A DNA stretch of 50,232 nt from Bradyrhizobium sp. Ai1a-2 (GTDB taxonomy: Bacteria; Pseudomonadota; Alphaproteobacteria; Rhizobiales; Xanthobacteraceae), in the NCBI RefSeq assembly GCF_000426245.1, contig NZ_AUEZ01000063.1, forward strand, positions 1 to 50,232. The letters are read 5' to 3'. Shown piece after piece: positions 41,074 through 48,825 of the stretch (position 1 is its first letter; every line of letters starts with the position of its first letter). The notes beneath the pieces are model-generated. The model had not been told where the DNA came from. It did no database searches and saw only the letters and a program-made list of their open reading frames with translations. The position numbers were made by a program, and so were the translations under genes.

Positions 41074-42165
41074 GTGACCACCCGTCGAAACTTCTTGAAG
41101 GGCGGCGCTGCCGCCAGCATCTTGTTCTGCAGTTGCGGTCTGCTGCGGAGCGCCCACGCACAGCAACCGGCGCGCCAGAAATTGCCGGTCAGCGTCAACG
41201 GCAAGCGTGTGAAGACCATCGACGTTCACGCGCATTGCCAGATCCGGGAGGCCGGTGCGCTGCTCGGCAACGAAGCAACCAAGATGCAGGTGCCTCCAGT
41301 ACGCGGCGCCGAGGAAGCCTTCATCAATCTCGATCAGCGGCTGGCGGCAATGGACGCGCAAGCGGTCGACATGGAAGTGCTGTCGATCAATCCGTTCTGG
41401 TACAACCGCGATCGTGAGCTCGCAGGCGGGATCGTGCAGATCCAGAACGAAAAGCTGGCCGAGCTTTGTGCATCCAAGCCGGACCGCTTTGCGGCCTTCG
41501 CGTCGCTGACGCTGCAGGCGCCCGATCTCGCGGTGAAAGAACTGGAGACGGCCGTCAAGAAGCAGGGGCTGAAAGGCGCTGCCATCGGCGGCATGGTCGA
41601 CGGCATGCCGTTTTCCGATCCCAAATTTCACCCGGTCTGGGCCAAGGCCGAAGAGCTTGGCGTCCCCCTGTTCATCCATCCGCAGGGGATCGCGGAATTG
41701 AACAAACATCTTGCCGGCAACGGCTGGCTCCCCAACCTCGTTGCCTACCCAACCGAGACCAGCATTGCGCTGGCGCACCTGATCTTCGAAGGCACGTTCG
41801 ACCGCTTCCCCGGCCTGAAGATCATCGCCGCGCATGGCGGCGGCTATCTGCCCTCTTACGCGGATCGCGCGGATCATGCCTGCCTGGTCGGCCCGGCCAA
41901 TTGCAGCCCCGACATCAAGCTGAAGAAGAAGCCGACCGAGTATCTCAAGCAGATCTATTTCGATTCGCTGGTGTTCACGCCGGAGGCCATCCGGCATCTG
42001 GCGGCACAGGTCGGCGCGTCCCAGCTCGTGCTGGGCAGCGACTATCCTTATCCGTGGCAGTTGCAGCCGGTCGACCACATCTTCGCATGCACGTCGCTGA
42101 GCGATGAGGAGAAGGCCGACGTCCTCGGCCTGACTGCGGCAAAGCTGATCAACGTCCAGGCGTGA
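41074..42165 (+). CDS. amidohydrolase family protein (ACMSD-like), Tat-exported
   Basis: A 363-residue metal-dependent hydrolase or decarboxylase. A twin-arginine signal TTRRNFLKGGAAASILF starts the protein. The metal motif TIDVHAHC (His52, His54), a further His in LFIHPQG, IIAAHGGGYLP and the acidic GSDYPYPW are those of the amidohydrolase_2/ACMSD group, which includes aminocarboxymuconate-semialdehyde decarboxylase and aromatic-acid decarboxylases. The start is GTG 41074 with GGGAGGA 8 bases before it. Periplasmic location of this group is unusual but seen in rhizobia. It converges on a MarR gene; a shared hairpin covers both ends. Confidence 0.9.
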   Translation: MTTRRNFLKGGAAASILFCSCGLLRSAHAQQPARQKLPVSVNGKRVKTIDVHAHCQIREAGALLGNEATKMQVPPVRGAEEAFINLDQRLAAMDAQAVDMEVLSINPFWYNRDRELAGGIVQIQNEKLAELCASKPDRFAAFASLTLQAPDLAVKELETAVKKQGLKGAAIGGMVDGMPFSDPKFHPVWAKAEELGVPLFIHPQGIAELNKHLAGNGWLPNLVAYPTETSIALAHLIFEGTFDRFPGLKIIAAHGGGYLPSYADRADHACLVGPANCSPDIKLKKKPTEYLKQIYFDSLVFTPEAIRHLAAQVGASQLVLGSDYPYPWQLQPVDHIFACTSLSDEEKADVLGLTAAKLINVQA

Positions 42166-42181
42166 TCTTCAGCAGCTCACT

Positions 42182-42218
42182 GCACGTTCGCGGCGACGGC
42201 TCAGACGCCGCGGACGTG
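42182..42218. terminator. hairpin between convergent amidohydrolase and MarR genes
   Basis: Fourteen-base arms at 42182-42195 and 42205-42218, one wobble, around a nine-base loop. It lies 17 bases after the amidohydrolase stop and overlaps the last codons of the convergent MarR gene, so it can serve both. Confidence 0.45.
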
Positions 42219-42713
42219 CGCTCCGTTTCGACGGATGCGCTCTTCGGCCGGACAGTCTCGTCCTGCCAGTTTCCAGAGGCAGGAGAGAATCACTTTCGCC
42301 TCGGTTTCGTCGAGCCGCGCCATGACCCTTTTCTGATGGTCCCGGGCGCGTCGTTGCAGGACCTTCACAAGCTGATGGCCGCTCTTGGTGAGATGGATCT
42401 GTCTGACGCGTCCGTCTTCCGCGACCTGGGTCCGCTTGGCTAATCCGCGCTTTTCCAGGCTGTTGAGGGTCGGAACGATCCTCGGTCGCTCCACTTCGAG
42501 GCTCTTGGCGAGATCGGCCTGGTTGATGCCGGGGTTCTCCGCCACCACCACCAGCACCAGGAATTCGGCAGCCGTTACCTCGGATTCAGCAAAACACTGA
42601 AGGATTCCCTCAAATACCGCCAATTGTGCCCGGTGGAGGGCATAGCCAAGGGAACCGTCAAGGTAAGACATTTCTGCTGGTTCAATATGCTCGCGGGACT
42701 GATGGGGTATCAT
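42201..42713 (-). CDS. MarR-family transcriptional regulator
   Basis: A 170-residue winged-helix regulator. The HTH region reads NPGINQADLAKSLEVERPRI followed by VPTLNSLEKRGLAKR, with the wing QVAEDGRVRQIHLT and C-terminal dimer helices. MarR proteins typically repress a neighbouring gene until a small phenolic ligand binds. Candidate targets are its own gene and the convergent amidohydrolase region, but no divergent partner is present. ATG 42713 was taken; Met15 (SYLDGS...) is an alternative start. A long, gene-poor region with a hairpin and a repeat follows its promoter side. Confidence 0.88.
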   Translation of the reverse strand: MIPHQSREHIEPAEMSYLDGSLGYALHRAQLAVFEGILQCFAESEVTAAEFLVLVVVAENPGINQADLAKSLEVERPRIVPTLNSLEKRGLAKRTQVAEDGRVRQIHLTKSGHQLVKVLQRRARDHQKRVMARLDETEAKVILSCLWKLAGRDCPAEERIRRNGAHVRGV

Positions 42714-42916
42714 CGACGGCGCTCCCGACTGCTCTTAAGGAAGCGGCCCTAGGGCACCGACAAGGCGCAGGATGCTGTATCGGCTGCCACAGGAAACGCT
42801 AGGGCGAAGATCGAAATTCACCGGCTGGTTCTGCACAAGATATGAGCAATTGCGGAACCGCGCGCAACAACAATATTTCGCGCGGACACCATGTCACGTG
42901 AACAATATGTCATGTG

Positions 42917-42953
42917 AAAAGTAAAGACCTCCGGCGGGGCATCGCCGGAGGTC
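42917..42953 (-). terminator. intrinsic terminator for the porin transcript
   Basis: On the minus strand, GACCTCCGGCG/CGCCGGAGGTC arms (42943-42953 and 42926-42936) enclose a six-base loop and are followed by TTTACTTTT. It lies 207 bases past the porin stop, separated from it by the repeat at 43007-43126. Confidence 0.75.
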
Positions 42954-43006
42954 CCTGGAGGTCAACATGAAGATCTGTTTGCGGCAGGTCTCTGTTGACG
43001 TTGGCT

Positions 43007-43126
43007 AGAGCATGATCCGGAAAAGTAGAAACCGGCTTTTCCTCGCGAAAAACGCGAAGCGTTTGCGCGGAGATCATGCTCAAACAAAGAGATCATGATC
43101 CGATTGATCTAATCGGATCATGATCT
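43007..43126. repeat. dispersed repeat, GAGCATGATCCGGAAAAG type (copy 2)
   Basis: Closely similar to 22352-22476, including the terminal inverted repeat GATCATGATCCGATT. It lies between the porin stop codon and its terminator. Confidence 0.88.
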
Positions 43127-43159
43127 GGAGCCGCAGACGTGTGCTGCGGCGCCTTGTCG

Positions 43160-44743
43160 TCAGAAGTTACGCTGCGCACGGAGCTGGAGCAGGTAGGTAT
43201 CCTGATCCTTGAACTCGTAGCGGGCTGCCGGCTTGGGCGCCGACGGACCCAGGAGCGCGGTGCCCTGGAAGCTCTGGTCGAGGTGGAACCACTGGAATTC
43301 GGCCGAGAAGGTCAGGTTCTTGACCGGGGTCCAGCGGGTGACCGCACCGAGCTGCGAGACGTTGAAGTTCGGGTTGCAGACGAAGTCCGCGCTGACCGCC
43401 TTGGCCGGCGTGGTGTAGTTGAGGCACATGAAGGCCTTCGCCGCACCGTCATACCGGACTGCCGAATAGCTGCCGAAGAAGCTGCTCGACCAGTATGGAT
43501 CCCAGTTGTGGTTGAAGGCACCGCGGATGCCGAAGGCTTCCGTCAGATGCAGCGAGCCATCGCCGCCAGCCGCGACCGGCAGGTAGACGCCGTCGGTGGT
43601 GGCGCCGAAGCCGACGCTCTGATAGGCGCCGAAGGCGCCGCTGCTGCCGAACATCGCAAAGCTCGGCGAAGCCGACGAGGTGGAGATCACGTACTTGGTC
43701 GCACCCTTGGCGTAGCTGGCGTCGAACTTGATGTCGTCGCCGGGGCCGGTCGGGATGTTCTTGATGTTTACGCCGATCATCGCCGCACCACCCCACTTGG
43801 TGTCGGGGTGACCGGAAAGCTCGGACGCCCCGGTCGGTGCCGCACCCGGCAGAGCCACGCCGCCGGCCGGTGCACCGAGCGCGTTGAGCGTGTTGAAGGA
43901 GCCGCTCACTTCATGCGCCGCAGCCGAAATCTGGAACAGACCCCAGGCCTGGTCGATGCGGATGTTGCCGACCACGTCTGGCGCGTGAACGCCTGCGTAA
44001 GCGTTACCCGAGTTCAGCGTCGCGTTCAGCGGCAGCGACAGGTTGTAGACCGCGGTGCGGTCCCAGACCGTCGGATCGTCCAGGCCGATGCTGGCCGACA
44101 CGCCGTTGCCGAATTGGGCGGTGTACTGGATGTTGTTCACGCCGGTGTCGGTGTTCTGGCCGCCCAGCAGGTTGGAGTTGATGTTGCCGGGGAAGCCCTG
44201 CCACGGCGTGGCATAAGCGGAGGCTGACTTACCAAACGTAAAACCGGCAAACTGAATGAAGACGTATTCGACAGCGACATAGCCGCCGCCGGGAGTGTCG
44301 AGCAGCTGAGAACCTGCGACCGGCAGCGAACCGTTGATCGAGTTCGGGCTGAAGGTGCTGCCGCCGAGCGTCGAGAACTGGAAGTCGGCCTGGCCGAAGG
44401 TGCGGACCACGCCATATTCGGTCGCCGTGCGGGTATCGACCGTCAGCGCCATACGGGAACGAGCGGCGAAGTAGTCGCGGTAACGATTCCCCTGACCGAT
44501 ATCGCCGTTCCACGCCGGCGTACCGTGGATGCCGCCGTTGAAGGTCGCGTCCACGCGCAGATAGCCACCGATCTTCATGCAGGTGTCGGTGCCCGGGATG
44601 TACCAGAAGCCGGCGCCATAGAGCGAGCAGACCTTCACGTATTCGACGGCTTTCGCCTTCACCGGAAGATCGGCCGCTTGCGCGCCCGCCAGAGTGATGA
44701 GGCTCGCCGCCCCACCAAGTACGAATGTCCTAACGACAGTCAT
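43160..44743 (-). CDS. outer-membrane porin (Porin_2 family)
   Basis: A 527-residue beta-barrel porin. The signal peptide (VVRTFVLGGAASLITLAGAQ AADLPVKAKA) is followed by VEYVKVCSLYGAGFWYIPGT and DTCMKIGGYLRVDATF, the conserved alphaproteobacterial porin start with two cysteines. Many alternating hydrophobic strands follow, and the last residues LQLRAQRNF end in Phe, as expected for recognition by the BAM complex. It forms a channel for small solutes. ATG 44743 has AGGAGG 11 bases upstream. The open frame on the other strand over most of this gene is a codon-bias shadow. A strong terminator lies downstream beyond a repeat element. Confidence 0.94.
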   Translation of the reverse strand: MTVVRTFVLGGAASLITLAGAQAADLPVKAKAVEYVKVCSLYGAGFWYIPGTDTCMKIGGYLRVDATFNGGIHGTPAWNGDIGQGNRYRDYFAARSRMALTVDTRTATEYGVVRTFGQADFQFSTLGGSTFSPNSINGSLPVAGSQLLDTPGGGYVAVEYVFIQFAGFTFGKSASAYATPWQGFPGNINSNLLGGQNTDTGVNNIQYTAQFGNGVSASIGLDDPTVWDRTAVYNLSLPLNATLNSGNAYAGVHAPDVVGNIRIDQAWGLFQISAAAHEVSGSFNTLNALGAPAGGVALPGAAPTGASELSGHPDTKWGGAAMIGVNIKNIPTGPGDDIKFDASYAKGATKYVISTSSASPSFAMFGSSGAFGAYQSVGFGATTDGVYLPVAAGGDGSLHLTEAFGIRGAFNHNWDPYWSSSFFGSYSAVRYDGAAKAFMCLNYTTPAKAVSADFVCNPNFNVSQLGAVTRWTPVKNLTFSAEFQWFHLDQSFQGTALLGPSAPKPAARYEFKDQDTYLLQLRAQRNF

Positions 44744-44987
44744 TTTATAGCAACCTCCTGATCTGACGGGCTGGTGTCAGTCGAAGCGGAACGAACGGCC
44801 TGAGACCCATCGCCCTCGCGTAATGCCCAATTACAAGTGTCTCAAGCTGACGGAAAATTTATCGCGCCGAGCCGACCAGCCCCCTTGCCCGACCATAAGT
44901 ATCGAACTTATGTGTCGCGATCTAGATAACACCCTTATCAAATGACAACAAAATCGATCTTGTTGCAGCCAAGATACACTCGTCGAC

Positions 44988-45485
44988 ATGGTACCAAAGA
45001 GCGGAGCGGATGTATTCGCAATGAGGAAGCGAGACTCTATTCGGCAGTTTGGTCGGGAAATAGCGTCGCTCCACGCATCGCTTGATGAACTCTATCATTC
45101 TTGGGCGAAAACGCTCGGAATCACCGGCCCGCAATGGAAGATCATGCTGGTTCTTGCCGACGCCGGCGACGACAACGAGTTGTCGGTCGGCAACGTCTCG
45201 AAAATTTTGAACGTCGAAGCATCGTTTGTCACAACGCAGTCAAAAATCCTCGAAAAACAGGGTTTGATTCACAGAAGAACATCGCGTCGAGACGGAAGAA
45301 TCGTCAACATGTCGCTGACGCACCGGGCGCTGGCGCACCTGGAAGTGTTGGCGCCGCGACGAGATTCCTTGAACGAATTTATCTTCGCGGAGTTCGCGCC
45401 CGGCGAACTCGATGAGCTCAGTGGGAAATTATTCTCTCTCAAGGAAAGGCTGGAGAAAGCGCGCCTGCAGGTGGCGGGGCCTTAG
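44988..45485 (+). CDS. MarR-family transcriptional regulator
   Basis: A 165-residue winged-helix protein. Helices are seen in GREIASLHASLDELYHSWAK, the HTH in ELSVGNVSKILNVEASFVTT, then QSKILEKQGLIHRRTSRRDG and the basic wing. It is divergent from the porin gene over 244 bases, so it may regulate the porin, itself, or both. The LysR gene follows after 18 bases on the same strand, so the two are probably co-transcribed. ATG 44988 lacks a good ribosome binding site; Met12 at 45021 is an alternative start. Base composition is a little lower in GC than its neighbours. Confidence 0.88.
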   Translation: MVPKSGADVFAMRKRDSIRQFGREIASLHASLDELYHSWAKTLGITGPQWKIMLVLADAGDDNELSVGNVSKILNVEASFVTTQSKILEKQGLIHRRTSRRDGRIVNMSLTHRALAHLEVLAPRRDSLNEFIFAEFAPGELDELSGKLFSLKERLEKARLQVAGP

Positions 45486-45503
45486 GGAACAGGGGCACCG
45501 GCG

Positions 45504-46463
45504 ATGGACCTTCTCGGCAGCCTCGGCATTCTCGTACGTGTAGCGGAAGTTCGCTCGTTTTCCGCCGTCGCACGCGAGCGCGACGTCAGCCAGGCCGCGG
45601 TCGCCCGCCAGATTGCGCAGCTCGAAGAGCACTTCGGCGTTCGCTTATTCCATCGCACCACGCGAAAGATCAGTCTGACCGATGACGGGCAGATGCTTGT
45701 CCTCCTCGCCCGACCGATATTGGACGGCGTCGAGGGCATGCTGACGGCCGTGGGACGACAGAGCGCCTCTCCCATCGGGCTGGTCCGCGTCGGCGTGACG
45801 GGTACCGCAGGTCGCTTCCTCGCACGGCGTCTGCCGGAGTTGCTGGCGGATCACCCGGGGCTGAAGGTCGAGCTGGTGGTGAGCGATCGGATCGGTGACA
45901 TGATCGAGGATCGTCTCGATCTTGCGATGCGCGCCGGCGAGATATCAGATGCATCGCTGGTCGTTCGTCAAGCCGGCACGATTTCGCGCGTCGCCGTGGC
46001 GGCGCCGGGCTATATCGAAAAGCACGGCGAACCTTCATTGCCCGCCGAACTCGCCGAACATACTTGCATCGTCCATGCCACCAGCCCGCATTCGGATATG
46101 TGGACCTTCGTGACCAACGAAGGCACCCAGCAATTTCGCGTATCGGGCGGATTCCTCGCCAATGATGCGAGCGCGGTGCATCTGGCCGCCCGAAGCGGAT
46201 ACGGGATCGCCTATCTCGCGCTGGTCGATGTGTTCGATGACCTGCACAGCGGCCAGCTCGTGCGGGTCTTGAACAACTTTCCGTCTCCGAACATTCCGCT
46301 CAGCGTGGTGTACTCCTCACGCCGGCATCTTGCGCCACGCACACGCGTGGTGCTGAACTTCATCCTCGAAGGACTGCGAGAAATTCGAGCCTTGCTTTCA
46401 GCGGATCCAGGCGAGGTCCGCGACAAGGGAAACGACCGAAGCGCGCCGGCTCTCAGCGTCTGA
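45504..46463 (+). CDS. LysR-family transcriptional regulator
   Basis: A 319-residue LysR-type regulator. The N-terminal HTH (MDLLGSLGILVRVAEVRSFS, then AVARERDVSQAAVARQIAQL and HFGVRLFHRTTRKISLT) is followed by a periplasmic-binding-like effector domain (GLVRVGVTGTAGRFLARRLP...). It belongs to the group with the LFHRTTR motif that often controls an adjacent divergent gene; here no divergent target exists, and it follows a MarR gene as a likely operon. The target is unknown. ATG 45504 has AGGGGC upstream. Confidence 0.92.
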   Translation: MDLLGSLGILVRVAEVRSFSAVARERDVSQAAVARQIAQLEEHFGVRLFHRTTRKISLTDDGQMLVLLARPILDGVEGMLTAVGRQSASPIGLVRVGVTGTAGRFLARRLPELLADHPGLKVELVVSDRIGDMIEDRLDLAMRAGEISDASLVVRQAGTISRVAVAAPGYIEKHGEPSLPAELAEHTCIVHATSPHSDMWTFVTNEGTQQFRVSGGFLANDASAVHLAARSGYGIAYLALVDVFDDLHSGQLVRVLNNFPSPNIPLSVVYSSRRHLAPRTRVVLNFILEGLREIRALLSADPGEVRDKGNDRSAPALSV

Positions 46464-46479
46464 AGCGCGGATCTGAAGC

Positions 46480-46506
46480 TTCGGTTCTGATTCAATCAGA
46501 ACCGAA
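46480..46506. terminator. bidirectional terminator-like hairpin
   Basis: TTCGGTTCTGATT and its exact complement lie almost back to back between the convergent LysR gene and a small exported-protein gene; it folds as an 11-base stem with a five-base loop. T tracts are lacking. Confidence 0.5.
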
Positions 46507-46529
46507 TGTGCTTCAGGATAGACGATGCG

Positions 46530-46823
46530 TCAGTCGCAGCGAATCTGCCGATTGTCCGCAGCAGCAACGGCACGCGATCCGGATTTCTGCGACCGCACCC
46601 GCTGTGCGCATTGCGACGCGCGGCCGCCTTCCATTGCCGCGTAGGCGCTGGCATCGTTCACAAGCCTGTTTCCGCCGCTCGCACCCGAATTCAGCACATC
46701 CGAGTTGGGGTGATAGAATGCCTGCAGGCCCGGCTCCTGAATCGCCTGCTGCGCCAACACCGGCGGCGCCGCCAGCGCCGAGAGCAGCATGGCCGAGGCG
46801 ACAAATGTCTTGAGGCTGGTCAT
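46530..46823 (-). CDS. small exported protein, hypothetical
   Basis: A 97-residue protein with a signal peptide (TSLKTFVASAMLLSALAAPP VLAQ) and a hydrophilic mature part (AIQEPGLQAFYHPNSDVLNS) with two cysteines, one near the C-terminus (NRQIRCD), which could form a disulfide. I recall short exported Bradyrhizobium proteins with the phrase GLQAFYHPNSDVLN. Function unknown. GGAGAAACAAG precedes ATG 46823, a good ribosome binding site. It converges on the LysR gene. Confidence 0.7.
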   Translation of the reverse strand: MTSLKTFVASAMLLSALAAPPVLAQQAIQEPGLQAFYHPNSDVLNSGASGGNRLVNDASAYAAMEGGRASQCAQRVRSQKSGSRAVAAADNRQIRCD

Positions 46824-47264
46824 CTTGTTTCTCCGTAAATGCCTTGGTGAGGATCACGGCAGCAATCATTGCCCACGCAACAGCGTGGTTCTGGTATTCG
46901 TTTGGGAGACATGCCCTTTGGACTCGCAATGGCTGCAACTGATCTGACGGCAGAGCTATCGCGGAACACCGATTCGGAAAAAGCGCGCCGCGCTTGAAAG
47001 ACTTGTGCGCAAATCGCACAAGTCTGCCCCTTGCAGAACGGCCCGCGTTACCGTCGTCACCGGGCAACGGCGCCGATGGCGGAGATCGATCTGCATATCG
47101 AACTCGCAGCGACCTGGATCGACCGGACGTCTTGATCTGCGGCTGTTGCCGACGCTCTTGGGCCTGGCGGCCAAGACGCGCCATCCCTGCTTCGCTAACC
47201 GGGCTCGATAAGGAACTTCGCGCCGGGCCCGAAGGTTATCGTAAGACACCAGTGGGAGAAACGA
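46824..47264. other. region between two small exported-protein genes
   Basis: A 441-base gap. It holds an 11-base perfect inverted repeat (AGACTTGTGCG-N5-CGCACAAGTCT, 46999-47025) and, at its right end, a stress-type promoter. Open frames in it show no family signature. Confidence 0.5.
47212..47237 (+). promoter_or_regulatory. EcfG-type stress promoter
   Basis: GGAAC at 47212-47216, 17 bases, GGTT at 47234-47237, then 27 bases to the ATG at 47265. It matches the alphaproteobacterial general stress consensus GGAAC-N16/17-CGTT except for one base. Confidence 0.6.
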
Positions 47265-47513
47265 ATGTCAAAAAGCAAGCTCTCCATGCTGATCGCCGCG
47301 GTTCTCGCGCTCGCACCAGTTCAGGTTTTTGCGCAAGGCGTTGGCAGCCCACCGCCGCCCAGGCCCGGAGACCCGGCGGCTGCCACAGGCGCCGTCGGCG
47401 GAAGCGCGCCGCCACTCAAACCTGGAGCACGGAGCGGTGGTACACCCGGCAGCGTGGGCAGCCCGCCACCACCCAGGCAAGAGCCTCCCGCGAGTAGCAA
47501 GAGAGGCGACTAG
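47265..47513 (+). CDS. proline/glycine-rich small exported protein
   Basis: An 82-residue protein. A signal peptide (SKSKLSMLIAAVLALAPVQVFAQ) leads to a low-complexity mature part with two copies of VGSPPPPR, one of them followed by PGDPAAATGAVGG, and ending SSKRGD. It has no cysteines or hydrophobic core and is probably disordered in the periplasm or loosely wall-associated. Function unknown. GGGAGA lies before ATG 47265 and an EcfG-type promoter about 30 bases upstream, so it is probably induced by general stress. An 86-base repeat begins six bases after its stop. Confidence 0.7.
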   Translation: MSKSKLSMLIAAVLALAPVQVFAQGVGSPPPPRPGDPAAATGAVGGSAPPLKPGARSGGTPGSVGSPPPPRQEPPASSKRGD

Positions 47514-47908
47514 AGCGGGCCGTTCTGCATCTGACTTCATTTCGTTCTCAAAGAACGAATCGAAATCGCAAGAATCAGCTCCGACAGAATCCTAACGATT
47601 GGTTTCGGCCGAGCCTCGCGAAGCAGCCCTTGAAGACGAGGATGATCCCTCGACGCGCAGACGAACGCCTTCGGCATTCAAGGTCATTGGCTTGGAGCAT
47701 TGCGCGCAGGTCATGCCCGCGAAATACGAGCGAGCGCTCCTGTTTCCGATCTCCGACAAAACGCGCCCATATGAGAAAGGCAGCAGCGCAGGCCCCTAGG
47801 ACTTCGGCGACCGCGCAGTATCTTGCGGATCAATAGAATGCCCGCTCGACGGCGCGGCCGCCTTTCCAGCTTCTCCGGCTGTTGCCGACGTCTTCACCAG
47901 CTCTCCAG
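47514..47908. other. gap with repeat copy A
   Basis: A 395-base gap. The left part is the 86-base repeat copy A; the remainder holds no gene that I can support. A short plus-strand open frame (47599-47799) starts with TTG and has no ribosome binding site. Confidence 0.5.
47519..47604. repeat. 86-base direct repeat, copy A
   Basis: It matches 49515-49600 at 79 of 86 positions. Its centre is a perfect hairpin TTCGTTCT-CAA-AGAACGAA (47541-47559). Confidence 0.85.
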
Positions 47909-48169
47909 TCAGTCGTTGTCGTGATGGATGACGGTTTTCTCGCGAGATCCATCCTCGTTTTCCTTCCTGATGACCGTCGTTCGATCGGTCTCGCGAGGCT
48001 CGCGTTCTTTGATGACGGTGGTCCGATCGCGGTCGCGATGATCGCGAGGCTCACCGACAGTGACTCCTCCGCCAACCGGTCCGGCCCGAACTCCAACGCC
48101 AACGTCTTCAGCCAGAGCGGGGGCAGCAAACGACACGATCAAGGCCGCGGCAAAAAGGTAGTTCCTCAT
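47909..48169 (-). CDS. small charged exported protein, hypothetical
   Basis: An 86-residue protein with a signal peptide (MRNYLFAAALIVSFAAPALA) and a mature part that begins with Gly/Val repeats (EDVGVGVRAGPVGGGVTVGE) and continues with highly charged repeats of the form DRTTVIxxxE (DRTTVIKEREPRE, DRTTVIRKENE) ending KTVIHHDND. This resembles short periplasmic stress proteins of Bradyrhizobium; function unknown. GGAGGAATGAG precedes ATG 48169. A perfect GGAAC-N17-CGTT element starts 56 bases upstream of the start codon. Confidence 0.75.
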   Translation of the reverse strand: MRNYLFAAALIVSFAAPALAEDVGVGVRAGPVGGGVTVGEPRDHRDRDRTTVIKEREPRETDRTTVIRKENEDGSREKTVIHHDND

Positions 48170-48199
48170 CTCATTCCTCCATTCTGATTGTGGGCGAAG

Positions 48200-48225
48200 A
48201 ACGTGCCGGTGCGACATTTTGTTCC
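48200..48225 (-). promoter_or_regulatory. EcfG-type stress promoter (exact consensus)
   Basis: On the minus strand GGAAC (48225-48221), 17 bases, CGTT (48203-48200), then 30 bases to the ATG at 48169. It is an exact match to the EcfG consensus. Confidence 0.7.
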
Positions 48226-48261
48226 TGTTGTGAAGGAGGTCGAAAGCTGGACCCTTCAATC

Positions 48262-48290
48262 AAAAAGTAAGCCCCGCAAAAGCGGGGCTT
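48262..48290 (-). terminator. intrinsic terminator of the CsbD gene
   Basis: On the minus strand AAGCCCCGC-TTTT-GCGGGGCTT is followed by ACTTTTTG, starting seven bases after the CsbD stop codon. A strong canonical terminator. Confidence 0.85.
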
Positions 48291-48296
48291 CTCAAG

Positions 48297-48500
48297 TTAC
48301 CACTTCTGACGACCGTACCAGTCATCGATCTCTTTTCTGGCCTGGTCCTTTGCATAACCGTAGCGTTGCTGCAAACGTCCTTCGAGTTGGTCCTGCTTTC
48401 CCGCGATGACGTCGAGATCATCATCGGTGAGCTTTCCCCACTGCTCCTTGACCTTGCCCTTCATTTGCTTCCAGTTGCCCTCAACGCGATTCCAATCCAT
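48297..48500 (-). CDS. CsbD family stress protein
   Basis: A 67-residue protein of the CsbD family: MDWNRVEGNWKQMKGKVKEQ, then WGKLTDDDLDVIAGKQDQLE and GRLQQRYGYAKDQARKEIDD. CsbD proteins are small, helical, abundant under general stress (sigma-B in Bacillus); the molecular role is unknown. AAGGAGGAGAG gives a strong ribosome binding site for ATG 48500. A GGAAC-N17-GGTT promoter lies 30 bases upstream and an intrinsic terminator directly downstream, so it is a complete monocistronic stress gene. Confidence 0.93.
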   Translation of the reverse strand: MDWNRVEGNWKQMKGKVKEQWGKLTDDDLDVIAGKQDQLEGRLQQRYGYAKDQARKEIDDWYGRQKW

Positions 48501-48529
48501 TGCTCTCCTCCTTGGTCAACTATTCAGCC

Positions 48530-48555
48530 AACCCGACATTGCATGCTTTTGTTCC
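48530..48555 (-). promoter_or_regulatory. EcfG-type stress promoter of the CsbD gene
   Basis: On the minus strand GGAAC (48555-48551), 17 bases, GGTT (48533-48530), then 29 bases to the ATG at 48500. One mismatch to the EcfG consensus; the family of the gene supports it. Confidence 0.65.
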
Positions 48556-48680
48556 AACAAGGGCTGCGAGCCCGCGCGCGGCTTTTGTCTGGACCATCGA
48601 GGAAGATGTGCTCTGTCGCGACCGCGAGTTTGTTCAAAAGTGCACAGAGAGACGAAAAAGAAACCGGGTAGACCGAAACG

Positions 48681-48794
48681 CTAATCGTCGTTTCGGCGCG
48701 CCGCCATCTCCGGATCCAAGCCGGCAACGATCAGCACGGCAGCGCCGGCTGCCCCGCCCATTAAGACCAAAACTATGGAGAGGGCGTAAATCAC
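48681..48794 (-). CDS. 37-residue single-span membrane protein, hypothetical
   Basis: A GTG at 48794 with GGAG seven bases before it opens a short gene whose product is one hydrophobic helix (IYALSIVLVLMGGAAGAAVL) and a charged tail ending RRNDD. An in-frame GTG two codons earlier (48800) is possible. Single-span micro-proteins like this are common in rhizobia; function unknown. Evidence is limited to the ribosome binding site and the membrane-like composition. Confidence 0.4.
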   Translation of the reverse strand: MIYALSIVLVLMGGAAGAAVLIVAGLDPEMAARRNDD

Positions 48795-48825
48795 TTGCAC
48801 GCTCCGTCTGCTCTGCTGTTGTTTG

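Larger units (their letters stand above)
42714..43159. other. gene-poor region between MarR and porin genes
   Basis: A 446-base gap. It contains, from left to right, the MarR promoter side, two similar motifs (ATGTCACGTGAA and ATGTCATGTGAA near 42891 and 42907), a strong minus-strand terminator and a repeat element. No gene is visible. Confidence 0.6.

Noticed and set aside
43139..44227. A 362-codon plus-strand open frame opposite the porin
   Set aside because: Codon-bias shadow of the porin gene; no ribosome binding site.
47599..47799. A 66-codon plus-strand open frame after repeat copy A
   Set aside because: TTG start without ribosome binding site, no recognised family; kept only as a possibility.
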